A stretch of DNA of 64,000 bases from Clostridium_AB sp036639235 (GCF_036639235.1 NZ_JAVWJB010000007.1:15853-79852), one strand, 5' to 3'; counted from the stretch's first letter, positions 50,891-60,009 are shown. Program-made: numbers and translations. The notes: a model not told the origin generated them from the sequence alone.

Positions 50891-52420
50891 ATGATTAGTT
50901 CAATTAATTCAATATCACTTCATGGCATTGACGGATATACAATCTCAGTAGAATCAGATGTTCAAAATGGTATCCCTATATTTAATATGGTAGGATTACC
51001 GGATGCTGCTGTTAAAGAATCTAAGGAAAGGGTCCGCGTTGCTATTAAGAACTCTGGATACGACTTTCCACTTGCTAAAATTCTAATAAACTTTGCACCT
51101 GCCCACCTTAAAAAAGAAGGTTCACATTTTGACTTATCTATTGCTATTGGAATCCTCCACAATATAGGAACTATTAAAGATTTTAACTCAAAAGAATCCG
51201 CCTTTATTGGAGAGTTATCATTAGATGGTTCTATTAAACCTATAATTGGAGTGCTTGCAATGGTGCTCTCAGCTAAGAATCTAAATATTAAAAATATATT
51301 TATTCCATATGATAACTTAAAAGAAGTGGAATATGTAGAAGGTATTAATATATTTCCATGTAAAAAGCTAATAAATGTTATTGAACACCTTAATGATACA
51401 GAATATATCTCAAAGCTAACCTCTAATGACTTTAACCTTATAAACAGTGAATTATTTAATGACTTTGCTGATGTTAAAGGGCAAACCTTTGCAAAGCGTG
51501 CCTGTGAAATAAGTGCTAGTGGCAACCACAATATACTTTTTATAGGGCCACCTGGAACAGGTAAAACAATGCTTAGTAAATGTATGCCTTCTATAATACC
51601 CCCTTTAAGTAAGGACGAAGCTATTGAAGTTAACAGTGTGCACAGCATAACCGGTGCATTTTTAGACAGCAAATCCCTTCATAAGGCTATACCATTTAGA
51701 AGTCCACATCATACTGCTTCTATTAGTTCAATTATAGGTGGAGGTGTATCCCCTATACCTGGAGAGGTTTCTCTTGCACATCTTGGTATATTATATCTTG
51801 ATGAAATGCCTGAATTCAAAAGGGAGGTAATAGAGGCCCTTAGAGACCCTATCGAGTCTAAAACTGTCACAATATCCAGGGTTAAAGGAAAATATACCTA
51901 TCCCTGTAGATTCTTGCTTATTGGATCTATGAATCCCTGTAAGTGTGGATTCTACGGATATCCTTCAGAGCAAAAATCCTGTAGGTGTAATGACTATGAG
52001 ATCAAAAAATATCTATCTAAAATCTCAGGTCCTATTTTAGATAGAATAGATTTGCATATATCAGTTGAAAATATTAAATACAAAGAAATTATGTCTATTA
52101 AACCCGAAGAGTCCTCATCTGAAATCTTAAAAAGAGTAACAAAATGTAGAGAAATACAGATAGATAGATTTAAAAACGATGGGATACAGTATAATTCTCA
52201 AATGCAAAGCCACCATATTAGAAAGTACTGTAATTTATCCAAAGAAACAAATTCATTCCTAGAATCCGCATATAATAGCCTCTCACTAAGTAGTAGATCC
52301 ATTAATAAAATAATAAAAATCGCTAGAACTATAGCAGACCTTGAAGAGGGTCTCGATGTTACAATCGATAATATTGCAGAGGCTCTTCAGTATAGATACT
52401 TAGATAGGAATATAATTTAA
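50891..52420 (+). CDS. comM: YifB/ComM family Mg-chelatase-like AAA+ ATPase
   Basis: AAA+ helicase-like protein; ComM promotes branch migration during recombination of foreign DNA in Haemophilus and Vibrio. 509 residues: N-terminal Lon-substrate-like ChlI fold (FNMVGLPDAAVKESKERV; HFDLSIAIGIL), AAA+ core with Walker A GPPGTGKT (219-226) and Walker B GILYLDEMPEF, paired cysteines NPCKCGFYG and SCRCND, and a C-terminal helical domain. AAGGAG precedes the ATG. It is one of the few plus-strand genes here and ends at a strong bidirectional terminator. Confidence 0.94.
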   Translation: MISSINSISLHGIDGYTISVESDVQNGIPIFNMVGLPDAAVKESKERVRVAIKNSGYDFPLAKILINFAPAHLKKEGSHFDLSIAIGILHNIGTIKDFNSKESAFIGELSLDGSIKPIIGVLAMVLSAKNLNIKNIFIPYDNLKEVEYVEGINIFPCKKLINVIEHLNDTEYISKLTSNDFNLINSELFNDFADVKGQTFAKRACEISASGNHNILFIGPPGTGKTMLSKCMPSIIPPLSKDEAIEVNSVHSITGAFLDSKSLHKAIPFRSPHHTASISSIIGGGVSPIPGEVSLAHLGILYLDEMPEFKREVIEALRDPIESKTVTISRVKGKYTYPCRFLLIGSMNPCKCGFYGYPSEQKSCRCNDYEIKKYLSKISGPILDRIDLHISVENIKYKEIMSIKPEESSSEILKRVTKCREIQIDRFKNDGIQYNSQMQSHHIRKYCNLSKETNSFLESAYNSLSLSSRSINKIIKIARTIADLEEGLDVTIDNIAEALQYRYLDRNII

Positions 52421-52443
52421 GCCTAGGGCGTTGCCCTAGGCTT
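52419..52443. terminator. bidirectional terminator, comM / M18 peptidase
   Basis: AAGCCTAGGGC pairs perfectly with GCCCTAGGCTT around three bases, with T-rich sequence on both sides. Serves the convergent genes. Confidence 0.92.
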
Positions 52444-52447
52444 TATT

Positions 52448-53833
52448 TTAAGCTTCTATTAAGAAAGCTTTATATGCACGGTAAGTTTCATAAACATCTG
52501 CCTTACTTGATATTTCAAATGGAGCATGCATACTTAAAAGTGCTACTCCGCAGTCTATAACTTCCATACCATATTGAGCTAGTATGTAAGCAATAGTACC
52601 TCCGCCTCCTTGGTCAACCTTACCAAGTTCAGCTGTTTGCCAAGTAATATTGTTTGAATTAAATATTCTACGTAGCTTTGCTACAAATTCTGCATTAGCA
52701 TCATTACATCCGCTTTTTCCTCTTGAGCCAGTGTACTTTGTTAAAACTACGCCCTTACCCATAAATGCAGCATTGTTTCTTTCAAGCACTGACTTATACA
52801 TAGGATCCATAGCAGCTGTTACATCTGCTGAAAGCATACTTGAATTTGCAAGTGATTTTCTTAGATTAAGCTCTGAATATACTGAAAGTTTATCCATAAC
52901 CTCTGCAACGATATTCTCAAAGAATTTTGATTCCATACCAGTTGCACCAACACTTCCAATCTCCTCTTTATCAACAAATAATGAAACTACAGTCTTAGCT
53001 GGAGCTTCTATTTCAAGAATAGCCTTAAGTGAAGTAAATGCGCATATTCTGTCATCTTGACCATATCCCATAACCATACTTCTATCAAGCCCAACATCTC
53101 TTGACTTTCCAGCTGGTACTATTTCGATTTCAGCACTTACAAAATCTTCTTCAACTATTCCATACTTCTCATTAAGTATCTTTAAAATATTTGCCTTAAC
53201 CTTGTGTTTTGATTCACTATCTTTTAGTGGAATACTTCCAACTAGAATATTTAAATCTTCTCCCTCAATACCCTTTGCTAGTTTTTTCTCCATTTGATTA
53301 GATGATAGGTGAATTAAAAGATCTGTAATATAAACAACAGGATCTGATTCATCTTCCCCAATAACTATGTTAACTTTTTCGCCATTTTCTTTAATAAATA
53401 CACCATGTATAGCTAGCGGTATAGTAACCCATTGGTATTTTTTAATTCCACCATAATAATGTGTTTCAAATAAAGCAAGCTCTTCATCTTGATATAATGC
53501 ATTAGGCTTAAGATCTATTCTTGGAGAATCAATATGTGAACCTAATATGTTCATACCATCTACAATTGATTCACATCCAATAGTAAATAATACAACTCCT
53601 TTATGCTTATTAATTGCATAAACCTTATCTCCAGCTTTTAATGAATCATATTCATTAAGCTCTTTATATCCTGATGTTTTAGCTAAAGATACAATTGTAT
53701 CAACTGATTCTCTTTCAGTTTTAGATGTGTCTAAAAACACCTTATATTCTTCATTTAAGTTCATTACTTCTTTAATTTGCTCCTCAGTTGCATTTGCATA
53801 GAAGCTTTCATATGTTTTTTCTAGTTTATTCAT
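52448..53833 (-). CDS. M18-family aminopeptidase
   Basis: Zinc aminopeptidase of the aspartyl aminopeptidase (M18) family, a large cytosolic oligomer releasing N-terminal residues. 461 residues; metal and catalytic residues lie in LGSHIDSPRIDLKPN, VDKEEIGSVGATGME, GYGQDDRICAFTSL and the C-terminal LLSMHAPFEISSKAD. It resembles clostridial ApeB-like enzymes that often prefer acidic or hydrophobic residues; specificity is not determined. Last gene of the mobA-glpX operon, 13 bases after corA. Confidence 0.92.
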   Translation of the reverse strand: MNKLEKTYESFYANATEEQIKEVMNLNEEYKVFLDTSKTERESVDTIVSLAKTSGYKELNEYDSLKAGDKVYAINKHKGVVLFTIGCESIVDGMNILGSHIDSPRIDLKPNALYQDEELALFETHYYGGIKKYQWVTIPLAIHGVFIKENGEKVNIVIGEDESDPVVYITDLLIHLSSNQMEKKLAKGIEGEDLNILVGSIPLKDSESKHKVKANILKILNEKYGIVEEDFVSAEIEIVPAGKSRDVGLDRSMVMGYGQDDRICAFTSLKAILEIEAPAKTVVSLFVDKEEIGSVGATGMESKFFENIVAEVMDKLSVYSELNLRKSLANSSMLSADVTAAMDPMYKSVLERNNAAFMGKGVVLTKYTGSRGKSGCNDANAEFVAKLRRIFNSNNITWQTAELGKVDQGGGGTIAYILAQYGMEVIDCGVALLSMHAPFEISSKADVYETYRAYKAFLIEA

Positions 53834-53845
53834 TACGGCACCACC

Positions 53846-54787
53846 TTAATCCATCCAGTTTTTATTCTTAAAATATATAAATAATACAATAGATACTAAA
53901 ACCATAACTATAATTACGTAAAGATAACCATAATCCCATCTATACTCAGGAATTTTAAAGTTCATACCATATATTCCTGTTATTAAAGTTAGAGGGGAAA
54001 ATATCATTGCGATTATAGTAAATAGCTTCATAAGTTCATTTGTCTTATTAGCCATTTCGGTTTCAAAAGCTTCCCTAACAAGGGCTGTATATTGTACTAG
54101 ACTCTCAAGTGAAAGCATTAATTTATCTATTTTAGAGTTTATATTCTTAAAGTTTCCTAATACATCCTCATCAAATATATTGTTTTCATTTGTAATTAAG
54201 TCATCTCCAACATATCTTAACGGTGCAACACTACGCCTTAAGGTATGAATTTGATGTCTTAAATGTATTAATGCATTAAGAAACTGTTTATTTGCATTTT
54301 TTAGTATATGTAATTCTAAATTATCTGCTATTTTTTCTAGTTTGGTTATTATTTCATAATCAGTTAGTATTATTTTATCTAGAATGTAGTAAAGCAGCTT
54401 TGATGGAGAACTTTTCGAGAAAAATGCACTGTTTTTACATGTTGTAAGATCATTCTCAAGCCTTGTTAAAACCTTAGCTTCATGTTCTGTAATTGTAACT
54501 ATAAACTTATTGTTTAAGAACACAACTAAATTATCTGAAGAAAGCTTACCTGCATCATAGTTCATAGATAAAAGAGACACTAGTGTGTATCTATCAAAAA
54601 ACTCTACCTTTGCATTTTCAAGTTTCTTAATACACTCCTCATGTGTACAGATGCTTATATCCATGTATTTTTTAAGAATATCACATTCATCAAATGTAAT
54701 ATTAAACCAATAAAAACAGTCTAAATTTAGATTAATTTCTTCTTCACTTATTAACTTACATTCTCCATCTAGGGCATATATATTCAT
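53846..54787 (-). CDS. corA: CorA-family magnesium/divalent cation channel
   Basis: Pentameric inner-membrane channel for Mg2+ (or Co2+/Ni2+). 313 residues: N-terminal cytosolic alpha/beta domain, long stalk helix (about 130-255), and two C-terminal helices with the selectivity motif GMN in TGIYGMNFKIPEYRWD between them. The basic/aromatic tail FKNKNW follows. Start overlaps the MTHFS stop by one base (TAATG). Metal specificity is assumed from the family. Confidence 0.93.
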   Translation of the reverse strand: MNIYALDGECKLISEEEINLNLDCFYWFNITFDECDILKKYMDISICTHEECIKKLENAKVEFFDRYTLVSLLSMNYDAGKLSSDNLVVFLNNKFIVTITEHEAKVLTRLENDLTTCKNSAFFSKSSPSKLLYYILDKIILTDYEIITKLEKIADNLELHILKNANKQFLNALIHLRHQIHTLRRSVAPLRYVGDDLITNENNIFDEDVLGNFKNINSKIDKLMLSLESLVQYTALVREAFETEMANKTNELMKLFTIIAMIFSPLTLITGIYGMNFKIPEYRWDYGYLYVIIVMVLVSIVLFIYFKNKNWMD

Positions 54788-55347
54788 TATTCATCACCAG
54801 TTTTTATTATACCCCTTTCAGTGATAATATAATCCATAGCAATATCATGACTATCTGGATATGCATTATCTGTTACCTGAACTTCAAAGCAAACTCCTAC
54901 TTTTATTCCTTTATAATCCTTTAAAAATCTATCATAGTATCCTGCACCATAACCGATTCTAAATCCATTTCTATCAAATCCAACCCCTGGTACAAATACA
55001 ATATCAAGTTGATTTTTCTCAGCTAAATTATCAGGTTTCGGCTCTAGTATACCGTAATTTCCCTCTACAAGATCACCAAGACTCTTTATTATACAAGGTA
55101 GAATTACACTTCCATCTTTTATTGACTTTGGAAGCACAACCATCTTACCTTTTTCAAATCCATTATTAATAACATCATCTGTTAAAACTTCATTTCTAAA
55201 TGCGTAATAGGTCATAAACGTTTTACTGTTTATATACTTGTCCCATTTTAAAATATGACTATTAATAAGGCTGCTTAATGATTCTACCTCATTAATTGTT
55301 AAACTACTCCTATCTTCAAGTAGTTTTTTTCTAACTTCCTTTTTCAT
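54787..55347 (-). CDS. 5-formyltetrahydrofolate cyclo-ligase
   Basis: MTHFS salvages 5-formyl-THF to 5,10-methenyl-THF with ATP. 186 residues from the ATG at 55347, which has GAGG six bases upstream. The C-terminal signature FVPGVGFDRNGFRIGYGAGYYDRFL-type segment (GFRIGYGAGYYDRFL) is diagnostic; the N-terminal KKEVRKKLLEDRSSLT and substrate-binding YYAFRNEV are also typical. It lies eight bases after the permease gene and overlaps corA, so it is co-translated in the operon. Confidence 0.93.
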   Translation of the reverse strand: MKKEVRKKLLEDRSSLTINEVESLSSLINSHILKWDKYINSKTFMTYYAFRNEVLTDDVINNGFEKGKMVVLPKSIKDGSVILPCIIKSLGDLVEGNYGILEPKPDNLAEKNQLDIVFVPGVGFDRNGFRIGYGAGYYDRFLKDYKGIKVGVCFEVQVTDNAYPDSHDIAMDYIITERGIIKTGDE

Positions 55348-55355
55348 ATTGCACC

Positions 55356-56639
55356 TCACATTAACGCTAAAACTATAAGTCCAATAATTAAAGGTATTGT
55401 AATTACCTTTAATGAGGTTATTGTATAGTCTTTAAAGCTTATATTAATACCCCTTTGTTTTAGAATATTAAGCCACATTATAGTCGCAAGTGAACCAATA
55501 GGTGTTATCTTTGCACCTACATCACTTCCTATAACATTTGCATAGGAAATAATCTCCTTAGTTGATTCAAGTAAGTTACTATTATCTATTGCAATAGAAC
55601 CTACCATAACCGATGGCAAATTATTCATAAAACAAGCTGTTATTGTTGATATTATACCATATATTAATGAAATTATAATGGATGATTTTGTATTTAAATA
55701 TTGAAGTACTCCCTCCATTACATGGTTTAACCCATTATTATATAACCCATATACAATAAGGTACATTGAACATACAAAAATTAAAATACTCCAAGGTGCC
55801 TTTGAAAATACGCCCTTTAAGTTAATAGTCTTTCTTATTTTACAATGAATATATAAGGCTATAGCTCCAAGTGACGATATTATAGACACCTCTATATTAT
55901 AAATTGACCCTATAAAATACCCACATACAACTAAGAATAGTATTAATACCCCTGAATTAAATAATGTCCAATCTTTAACCTCATCATCAGGATTTAATAT
56001 TTTTATTTGTGTAAATTTACCCGTAAGTTCTTTTTTAAAATTAATATACATTGTTATTGAAACAGCAATTATAATTACTATTCCAGGTATTATCATCTTA
56101 CTGAAATACTCTGAAAATCCAATCGATAGAGTATCTACAGCAACAATATTTGCTAAGTTACTAACAACAAGTGGTACACTTGCAGTGTCCGCTATATAAC
56201 CACATGCAAATAAAAATGGTATAGTCTCCTTATATGAAAACCCGATACTTTTCATAGCTTCATATATAATTGGAGTTAATATTAGTATTGCACCGTCGTT
56301 ATTAAAAAATATACTTATTAAAGATCCAAGGAAAATAATATTAATAAAAAGTTTAACCCTACTTCCCTCTGATGTAAACACAACAGTGAGGGCAGCCCAT
56401 CTAAAAAATCCTATTTCATCAAGTAAAATCGATATTATCATAATAGAGATTAATGAAAGTCCTGCATTCCATGTATTTAAAAACACATACTTAATATCAT
56501 CTAAACTAACTAACCCTAAAAAAAGTGAGACTATAGCAAGTATTAATGGATATATCCATTCCTTTTGGTTAAATGGTCTAATAAATATACAAATAATGCA
56601 AACAGCTAAAATTATGCTTGAAAGTAAAAATCCGTCCAT
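55356..56639 (-). CDS. ArsB/NhaD superfamily permease
   Basis: A 427-residue membrane protein with about 11-12 helices, of the ion transporter superfamily that includes arsenite pump ArsB. FFNNDGAILILTPIIYEAMK and its repeat-related FMNNLPSVMVGSIAI are the two re-entrant helix-turn motifs of the inverted repeats. No arsR or arsC is adjacent, so arsenite export should not be assumed; sodium-linked carboxylate or other anion transport is equally possible. Placed between glpX and the MTHFS gene in the same operon. Confidence 0.82.
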   Translation of the reverse strand: MDGFLLSSIILAVCIICIFIRPFNQKEWIYPLILAIVSLFLGLVSLDDIKYVFLNTWNAGLSLISIMIISILLDEIGFFRWAALTVVFTSEGSRVKLFINIIFLGSLISIFFNNDGAILILTPIIYEAMKSIGFSYKETIPFLFACGYIADTASVPLVVSNLANIVAVDTLSIGFSEYFSKMIIPGIVIIIAVSITMYINFKKELTGKFTQIKILNPDDEVKDWTLFNSGVLILFLVVCGYFIGSIYNIEVSIISSLGAIALYIHCKIRKTINLKGVFSKAPWSILIFVCSMYLIVYGLYNNGLNHVMEGVLQYLNTKSSIIISLIYGIISTITACFMNNLPSVMVGSIAIDNSNLLESTKEIISYANVIGSDVGAKITPIGSLATIMWLNILKQRGINISFKDYTITSLKVITIPLIIGLIVLALM

Positions 56640-56655
56640 TATTTTCTCCTAAATT

Positions 56656-57627
56656 CTAGTCAAGTTTCAACATAGTCTTATCAAGATTATGTGTTGCCTC
56701 AACAAATCTTATAGTACCGTTAAGTGATCTCATAACAAGGGATTGAGTTATAGCCTTATGCTCTTCATACCTAACTCCTTTTAATACCTCACAACTTGTA
56801 ATTGCAGTTGCTGCAAAATACACATTATCTGATAATATTAAATCATCTTGAGTTAATACCTTATTAATATCAGTTATCCCTGCTCTTTTACATATATTAA
56901 TTTCATTCTCATCTTGTGGAAGTAACTTACATTGAAGTCCGCCACCAATACACTTAAGAGCAGCAGCCGCTAATATCCCCTCTGGTGCGCCACCTGAACC
57001 TACTAACATATCTATACCTGTAAACTCAAAAGCAGTTGCAAGTGCTGCTGCTATATCACCCTCAGCAAATACCTTAACCCTAACCCCTGCGTCTCTAGCT
57101 TCTTTTATAATATCTTCATGCCTAGGTCTATCTAGAATCATTATAGTAATTTCTGAAACATCTTTATCAAGTGCTTTAGAAACTCTACTTATATTCTCTG
57201 TTAGAGATAAGTTTATATCAATTGCATCCTTTGCCATAGGACCTACTGCAATTTTTTTCATATATACCTTTGGCAGCTTTATTATTCCACCTGTTTCAGT
57301 TAAAGCAATAGCTGATATAGCATTCTCTCTCCCTTTAGCAACAAGCTGTGGTCCGTCAACAGGATCAATAATTACATCTACTTTTTCTTGTCCGTCATCC
57401 CACATTCCAACCTTTTCACCACTATAAATTATTGGGAGTTTTTTCATATCACATTCCCCTATTACAATCTTCCCCTTTAGTGGTAATAAGTTAAATGCAT
57501 GTCTTGCTCCATCTACTGCAACCTTTTCTAGGGTACAGGCATCACCTTTACCAAGGTATTCTGAACACTGTAATGTAGCTGATTCTGTAACTCTTATAAG
57601 TCCCATTGCTATGTCTGTATTTTTCAT
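56656..57627 (-). CDS. glpX: class II fructose-1,6-bisphosphatase GlpX
   Basis: Gluconeogenic phosphatase of the lithium-sensitive fold. 323 residues with IGECDMKKLP, VDVIIDPVDGPQLVAKG (metal-binding Asp cluster), DRPRHEDIIKEARDAG and GSGGAPEGILAAAALKC. The start overlaps the mobA stop by one base (TAATG). Metal dependence is expected from family knowledge. No other sugar-metabolism gene is beside it. Confidence 0.94.
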   Translation of the reverse strand: MKNTDIAMGLIRVTESATLQCSEYLGKGDACTLEKVAVDGARHAFNLLPLKGKIVIGECDMKKLPIIYSGEKVGMWDDGQEKVDVIIDPVDGPQLVAKGRENAISAIALTETGGIIKLPKVYMKKIAVGPMAKDAIDINLSLTENISRVSKALDKDVSEITIMILDRPRHEDIIKEARDAGVRVKVFAEGDIAAALATAFEFTGIDMLVGSGGAPEGILAAAALKCIGGGLQCKLLPQDENEINICKRAGITDINKVLTQDDLILSDNVYFAATAITSCEVLKGVRYEEHKAITQSLVMRSLNGTIRFVEATHNLDKTMLKLD

Positions 57628-58244
57628 TACTCTCCCACCTTTTTCTTATTATTTATATAGTTAGTATAATCTAAAACATCTTCTTTAGTATTTAGATTAT
57701 AAAACATCCTAAAATCATTGCTAAAACTTCTAGCAATCTCCTCATCTATATAAAGAGTATTATTCTCTTTTAAGAAGCTATAAATACTCCTTCTATTAGA
57801 ATCTAAATACTCCTTTATTTTATGCGCTAAATCTTTAGAATAAAACGAATTAAAGGGTTCTATCCAATTTTCATATCTTGTAACGCAGGCCACAGAGCTT
57901 AAATCACTTTCAATTTGTTGTTTCATATATTCTATGTATTCATAATTAATTATTGGCATATCACATGCAATAAAATATACAAACTTACTTTTAGCATAGG
58001 TAAGACCTGTATAAATACCAGATAAAGGTCCCATACTTTCAATAATATCAGGTGATACATAATCAAATATGTTTAATGTATTCTCCTTATTTGTTATTAA
58101 TATTACCTCACTAAAAGCATTTCTAAGTTCATGAGTTAATTTTTCTAAAAGGCGCATATCATTTATTACTAAATCCTTTTTATCAAATCCCATTCTTGAG
58201 CTCTTTCCACCCGCTAAAATTACTGCGGTACCAAATTTATTCAT
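57627..58244 (-). CDS. mobA: molybdenum cofactor guanylyltransferase
   Basis: Transfers GMP from GTP to molybdopterin-Mo, giving the bis-MGD cofactor of enzymes such as formate dehydrogenase. 205 residues with the nucleotide loop LAGGKSSRMG (10-19), FDKKDLVIND and Mg-binding YFIACDMPI. First gene of a six-gene operon whose other members have no molybdenum link. No other molybdenum-cofactor gene is in the window, so they must be elsewhere. Ribosome site AAGGAAGG. Confidence 0.88.
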   Translation of the reverse strand: MNKFGTAVILAGGKSSRMGFDKKDLVINDMRLLEKLTHELRNAFSEVILITNKENTLNIFDYVSPDIIESMGPLSGIYTGLTYAKSKFVYFIACDMPIINYEYIEYMKQQIESDLSSVACVTRYENWIEPFNSFYSKDLAHKIKEYLDSNRRSIYSFLKENNTLYIDEEIARSFSNDFRMFYNLNTKEDVLDYTNYINNKKKVGE

Positions 58245-58269
58245 ATTAACCTTCCTTTTAATGGATATG

Positions 58270-58297
58270 TTGACTATATTCTAAACTAATCTATAAT
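58270..58297 (+). promoter_or_regulatory. promoter of the DUF4044 peptide
   Basis: TTGACT (58270-58275), 16-base spacer, TATAAT (58292-58297), about 75 bases upstream of the ATG. Part of it recurs upstream of comM. Confidence 0.6.
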
Positions 58298-58373
58298 ATA
58301 ATTTGTGGATACTTTTATTTTATTTAAAATATTGCATTATGTAAAATAAAATATAATATAATGAGGTGTGTAA

Positions 58374-58481
58374 ATGGCAAGCAGAAAAGAAAAACGTGAA
58401 AAGATGATTAAGATTGTAACTATAGTTGTTTTAGTATCATTTCTATTAAGCCTATTTCCAGCTGTAGCTTCACTACTTTAA
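58374..58481 (+). CDS. DUF4044-like small membrane peptide
   Basis: A 35-residue peptide too short for usual gene callers. The basic N-terminus ASRKEKREKMIK is followed by one hydrophobic helix (IVTIVVLVSFLLSLFPAVA), the pattern of the DUF4044 family of tiny clostridial membrane proteins, as I recall it. It has its own promoter, GAGGTG ribosome site and terminator, and stands between divergently transcribed mobA and convergent yaaR. The function of the family is unknown. Confidence 0.7.
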   Translation: MASRKEKREKMIKIVTIVVLVSFLLSLFPAVASLL

Positions 58482-58490
58482 TACATAAAT

Positions 58491-58520
58491 AAAAAGAGGA
58501 TGAATTAATTCATACCTCTT
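58491..58520. terminator. bidirectional terminator, DUF4044 / yaaR
   Basis: AAAAGAGG-ATGAATT pairs with AATTCAT-CCTCTTTT (one base unpaired per side), with T-rich flanks on both strands. Confidence 0.8.
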
Positions 58521-58526
58521 TTATTT

Positions 58527-58955
58527 TTACTTATAAATGTCTACTAAAAGACCTCTGATTTCAGAGATTCTGCTAGCAAGCTCAATACTTTCTTGCTGAT
58601 TACTAATTAGATCTTTAGTTAAGGCATCTAGCTTCTCGTCAATAACTTCAATTCTAATATGTACTCCATAACTATATGGACCTGTTTCTTTCTTTAGAAT
58701 ATAAATATTTTTAACAATAAGTTCTAGGTATTCCTTTATTTTTTCTTTATATTCCCTAGCATCTTCTACACTTCTAGTTGATATTAATTTCTTTCCTACT
58801 CTATCTATATCATTAATCATAGCATCAAGTTGTACAGTTACTTGTTCTTTATTTGCAGAATCTAATATATTTGAAAAATTAGCAATCGATTTTGACTTTG
58901 AACTACTTGCTTTTCTTGCTATAGTTGCTTTCTTCTCTAACCCTGATATTCTCAT
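58527..58955 (-). CDS. yaaR: YaaR family protein (DUF327)
   Basis: A 142-residue helical protein of the YaaR/DUF327 family, common in spore formers and of unknown role. Recognised from FSNILDSANKEQVTVQLDAMINDIDRVG, STRSVEDAREYKEKIKEYLELIVK and IRIEVIDEKLDALTKDLI. Start at 58955 is set by GGAGGA six bases upstream; the longer frame adds 14 residues without a site. In Bacillus yaaR is beside tmk and holB, but here it is alone. The 170 bases upstream hold two small inverted repeats (near 59091 and 59141) and no gene. Confidence 0.82.
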   Translation of the reverse strand: MRISGLEKKATIARKASSSKSKSIANFSNILDSANKEQVTVQLDAMINDIDRVGKKLISTRSVEDAREYKEKIKEYLELIVKNIYILKKETGPYSYGVHIRIEVIDEKLDALTKDLISNQQESIELASRISEIRGLLVDIYK

Positions 58956-59170
58956 ATAGCATCCTCCATAATTAAGTATGTATTTATTATATACCATAAG
59001 ATAATATATGTACTAGTTATCGTAATAGATGGTAATACTTTATATCTTATGTTTTGTGTTATTTAGTGATTATGCTTATTATTTATAAGTTATCAGTTAT
59101 GATAATGTTAGTTAAGATATAATATTCCGTAAAATAATATAGGATCTAACAGTCCTATTTACTTAATTAA

Positions 59171-59203
59171 AAAGGCTGCTGACAAAATAAAGTGTCAGCA
59201 GCC
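59171..59203 (-). terminator. terminator of the 59215 gene
   Basis: GAGGCTGCTGACA pairs with TGTCAGCAGCCTT around eight bases, then a T run on the minus strand. Confidence 0.9.
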
Positions 59204-59214
59204 TCAATTGCATT

Positions 59215-60009
59215 TTAGTTAGCTTTTTTTATATGTTCATAGAAATATAGATATCCCTTATTATACTTTAGTAAAGGAACTCCTAAATTTTCCATTCTTC
59301 CTTCGCTAATAATAGAGTTAGCTTTTGCAATTTCATCTTTAATTAACATCATATTCTTACACTCACCAGTAATAATGATTTTAATATTATCTTCATAAAG
59401 TAAACTTATATTGAAATCATCAACGCTTTTCCACTTACTTAATTTATCACATATTACTAGTATATTAGAAATTAGTTCACTATCAAATTTTACTTCTAAA
59501 AATTTTCCATGTTCTACTCCGTGTATATTATTCTTTATTCTTGGGTACTGCATGTTATATGTAATATATTTTAAGTACTCTATTCGCTCTTTAAGAGATT
59601 CATCTATAGTAAAGTCAAAATGAAATGCCTTATTTAAGGTTGTTCCCTGTTTAACTACAAAACTAATCATCACTTCTTTTTCTTCAATAATTCTATCTAA
59701 AAGACTTCGGTCTTCCTGACAAAATACATCAAAAACAAAATCATATGAATATCCATATTCAGTTAGATTTATCTTAAATACAAGTCCCAAATTATGCTTA
59801 TCAACATATACAGACTTTTTAGCCTTAAGTATTCCCATTACATCTTCATTTGAACATAAACAACAATAATTAACCTTTTCACTCTTATCTATATATGAGA
59901 ATGTTTTTTTATTGTTAAATGCTTTATATAAAAATTCATAATTATTTTTAGGTAAATAACTAAATATCTGACTTGTTGGCATTTCCTTGCATTTACTTGC
60001 AAAACTCAA
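59215..60009 (-). CDS. protein of unknown function, 264 residues
   Basis: I do not recognise this protein. The start is probably TTG at 60009, six bases after GGAGGG; an ATG at 60042 lies upstream of that site. It is soluble: no signal or membrane helix. A cysteine pair (CCLC, about residue 50) is near the N-terminus, a predicted beta-rich middle (FKINLTEYGYSYDFVFDVF; FHFDFTIDE) follows, and the last third alternates strands and helices. The gene is monocistronic, with a strong terminator, and divergent from pncB by about 120 bases. Base composition is like its neighbours. A regulatory or stress role would be a guess, so none is given. Confidence 0.75.
   Translation of the reverse strand: MSFASKCKEMPTSQIFSYLPKNNYEFLYKAFNNKKTFSYIDKSEKVNYCCLCSNEDVMGILKAKKSVYVDKHNLGLVFKINLTEYGYSYDFVFDVFCQEDRSLLDRIIEEKEVMISFVVKQGTTLNKAFHFDFTIDESLKERIEYLKYITYNMQYPRIKNNIHGVEHGKFLEVKFDSELISNILVICDKLSKWKSVDDFNISLLYEDNIKIIITGECKNMMLIKDEIAKANSIISEGRMENLGVPLLKYNKGYLYFYEHIKKAN

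Noticed and set aside
50962..51672. 236-codon minus-strand frame opposite comM
   Set aside because: Antisense to the ComM AAA+ core, without ribosome site or family features.
48369..52420. Competence island formed by dprA and comM
   Set aside because: Both genes are widespread in bacteria not known to transform, and no com uptake genes are in the window.
55356..56639. Arsenic resistance operon
   Set aside because: Only a superfamily-level permease; no arsR, arsA, arsC or acr3 nearby.
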